From Cellvibrionales bacterium UBA2618 (GTDB lineage: Bacteria > Pseudomonadota > Gammaproteobacteria > Pseudomonadales > Porticoccaceae): a stretch of DNA of 22,531 nucleotides. The notes under the pieces were generated by a model. That model made no database searches, was not told the DNA's origin, and saw only the letters and a program-made list of their open reading frames with translations. The DNA lies in the NCBI GenBank assembly GCA_002339165.1, contig DDJS01000113.1, forward strand, positions 27,304 through 49,834, written 5' to 3'. Positions 22,504 through 22,531 of this stretch are shown piece after piece. Made by a program: the position numbers and the translations under genes. The stretch's first letter is position 1; each line of letters begins with the position of its first letter.

Positions 22504-22531
22504 AAATGCGTATCTCTGGTTTTATGGCTCT

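Noticed and set aside
1..22531. CRISPR array, insertion sequence, prophage, tRNA or rRNA
   Set aside because: No regularly spaced repeats, transposase or integrase motifs, terminal inverted repeats with target duplications, or cloverleaf-like sequences were found.

Overview
The window reads as the edge of a catabolic gene island in a Gram-negative, probably marine gammaproteobacterial chromosome. That assignment rests on the style of the class 2 dihydroorotate dehydrogenase at the right end, moderate GC and Shine-Dalgarno starts; it is an inference, with no rRNA or marker set to confirm it. Apart from pyrD, every gene is an oxidoreductase, CoA ligase, acyl-CoA dehydrogenase, or small alpha+beta-barrel or helix-grip protein. 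There is no transporter, no transcription factor, no mobile element, no tRNA or rRNA and no CRISPR array.

Layout. 12-1022 (-) is a lone CurA/PTGR-type NADPH reductase. 1162-3289 (+) holds two SDRs and an SRPBCC protein. 3333-4085 (-) is a ThuA-like protein. 4252-6801 (+) holds an SDR, a cytochrome P450 and a SnoaL-like protein, meeting tail-to-tail a limonene-epoxide-hydrolase-type protein (6798-7199, -). 7391-8161 (+) is an SDR, separated by a strong inverted repeat from a second CurA-type reductase (8227-9237, -). 9485-11487 (+) holds a third reductase and an SDR. A 550-bp non-coding stretch follows. 12038-15141 (-) is an operon of two acyl-CoA dehydrogenases and an SDR. 15327-18000 (-) is a CoA ligase with a fourth CurA-type reductase. 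18468-19728 (-) is an SDR with a SnoaL-like protein. 19897-21453 (+) is a second CoA ligase. 21484-22503 (-) is pyrD, where the island ends.

How the genes could work together (inference). The P450 hydroxylates or epoxidises a hydrophobic, probably alicyclic or branched substrate. The epoxide hydrolase opens epoxides, and the seven SDRs interconvert alcohols and ketones. The four CurA-type reductases saturate conjugated C=C bonds. The two ligases make CoA thioesters and a heteromeric acyl-CoA dehydrogenase starts beta-oxidation. This toolset resembles terpenoid or steroid/bile-acid catabolism, but the steroid-ring hallmark enzymes (KstD, KshAB, HsaABCD) are absent, so the substrate stays open.

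The most striking non-coding signal is a dyad with core CAR-N6-YTG (one copy deviates) flanked by an A-tract on the left and a T-tract on the right. It recurs in five intergenic regions: 4144-4166, 9314-9334, 15204-15224, 18123-18147 and 19781-19806. Each lies at the head of a transcription unit, and one copy covers the predicted transcription start of the acyl-CoA dehydrogenase operon. This suggests one repressor, encoded outside the window, controlling most of the island.
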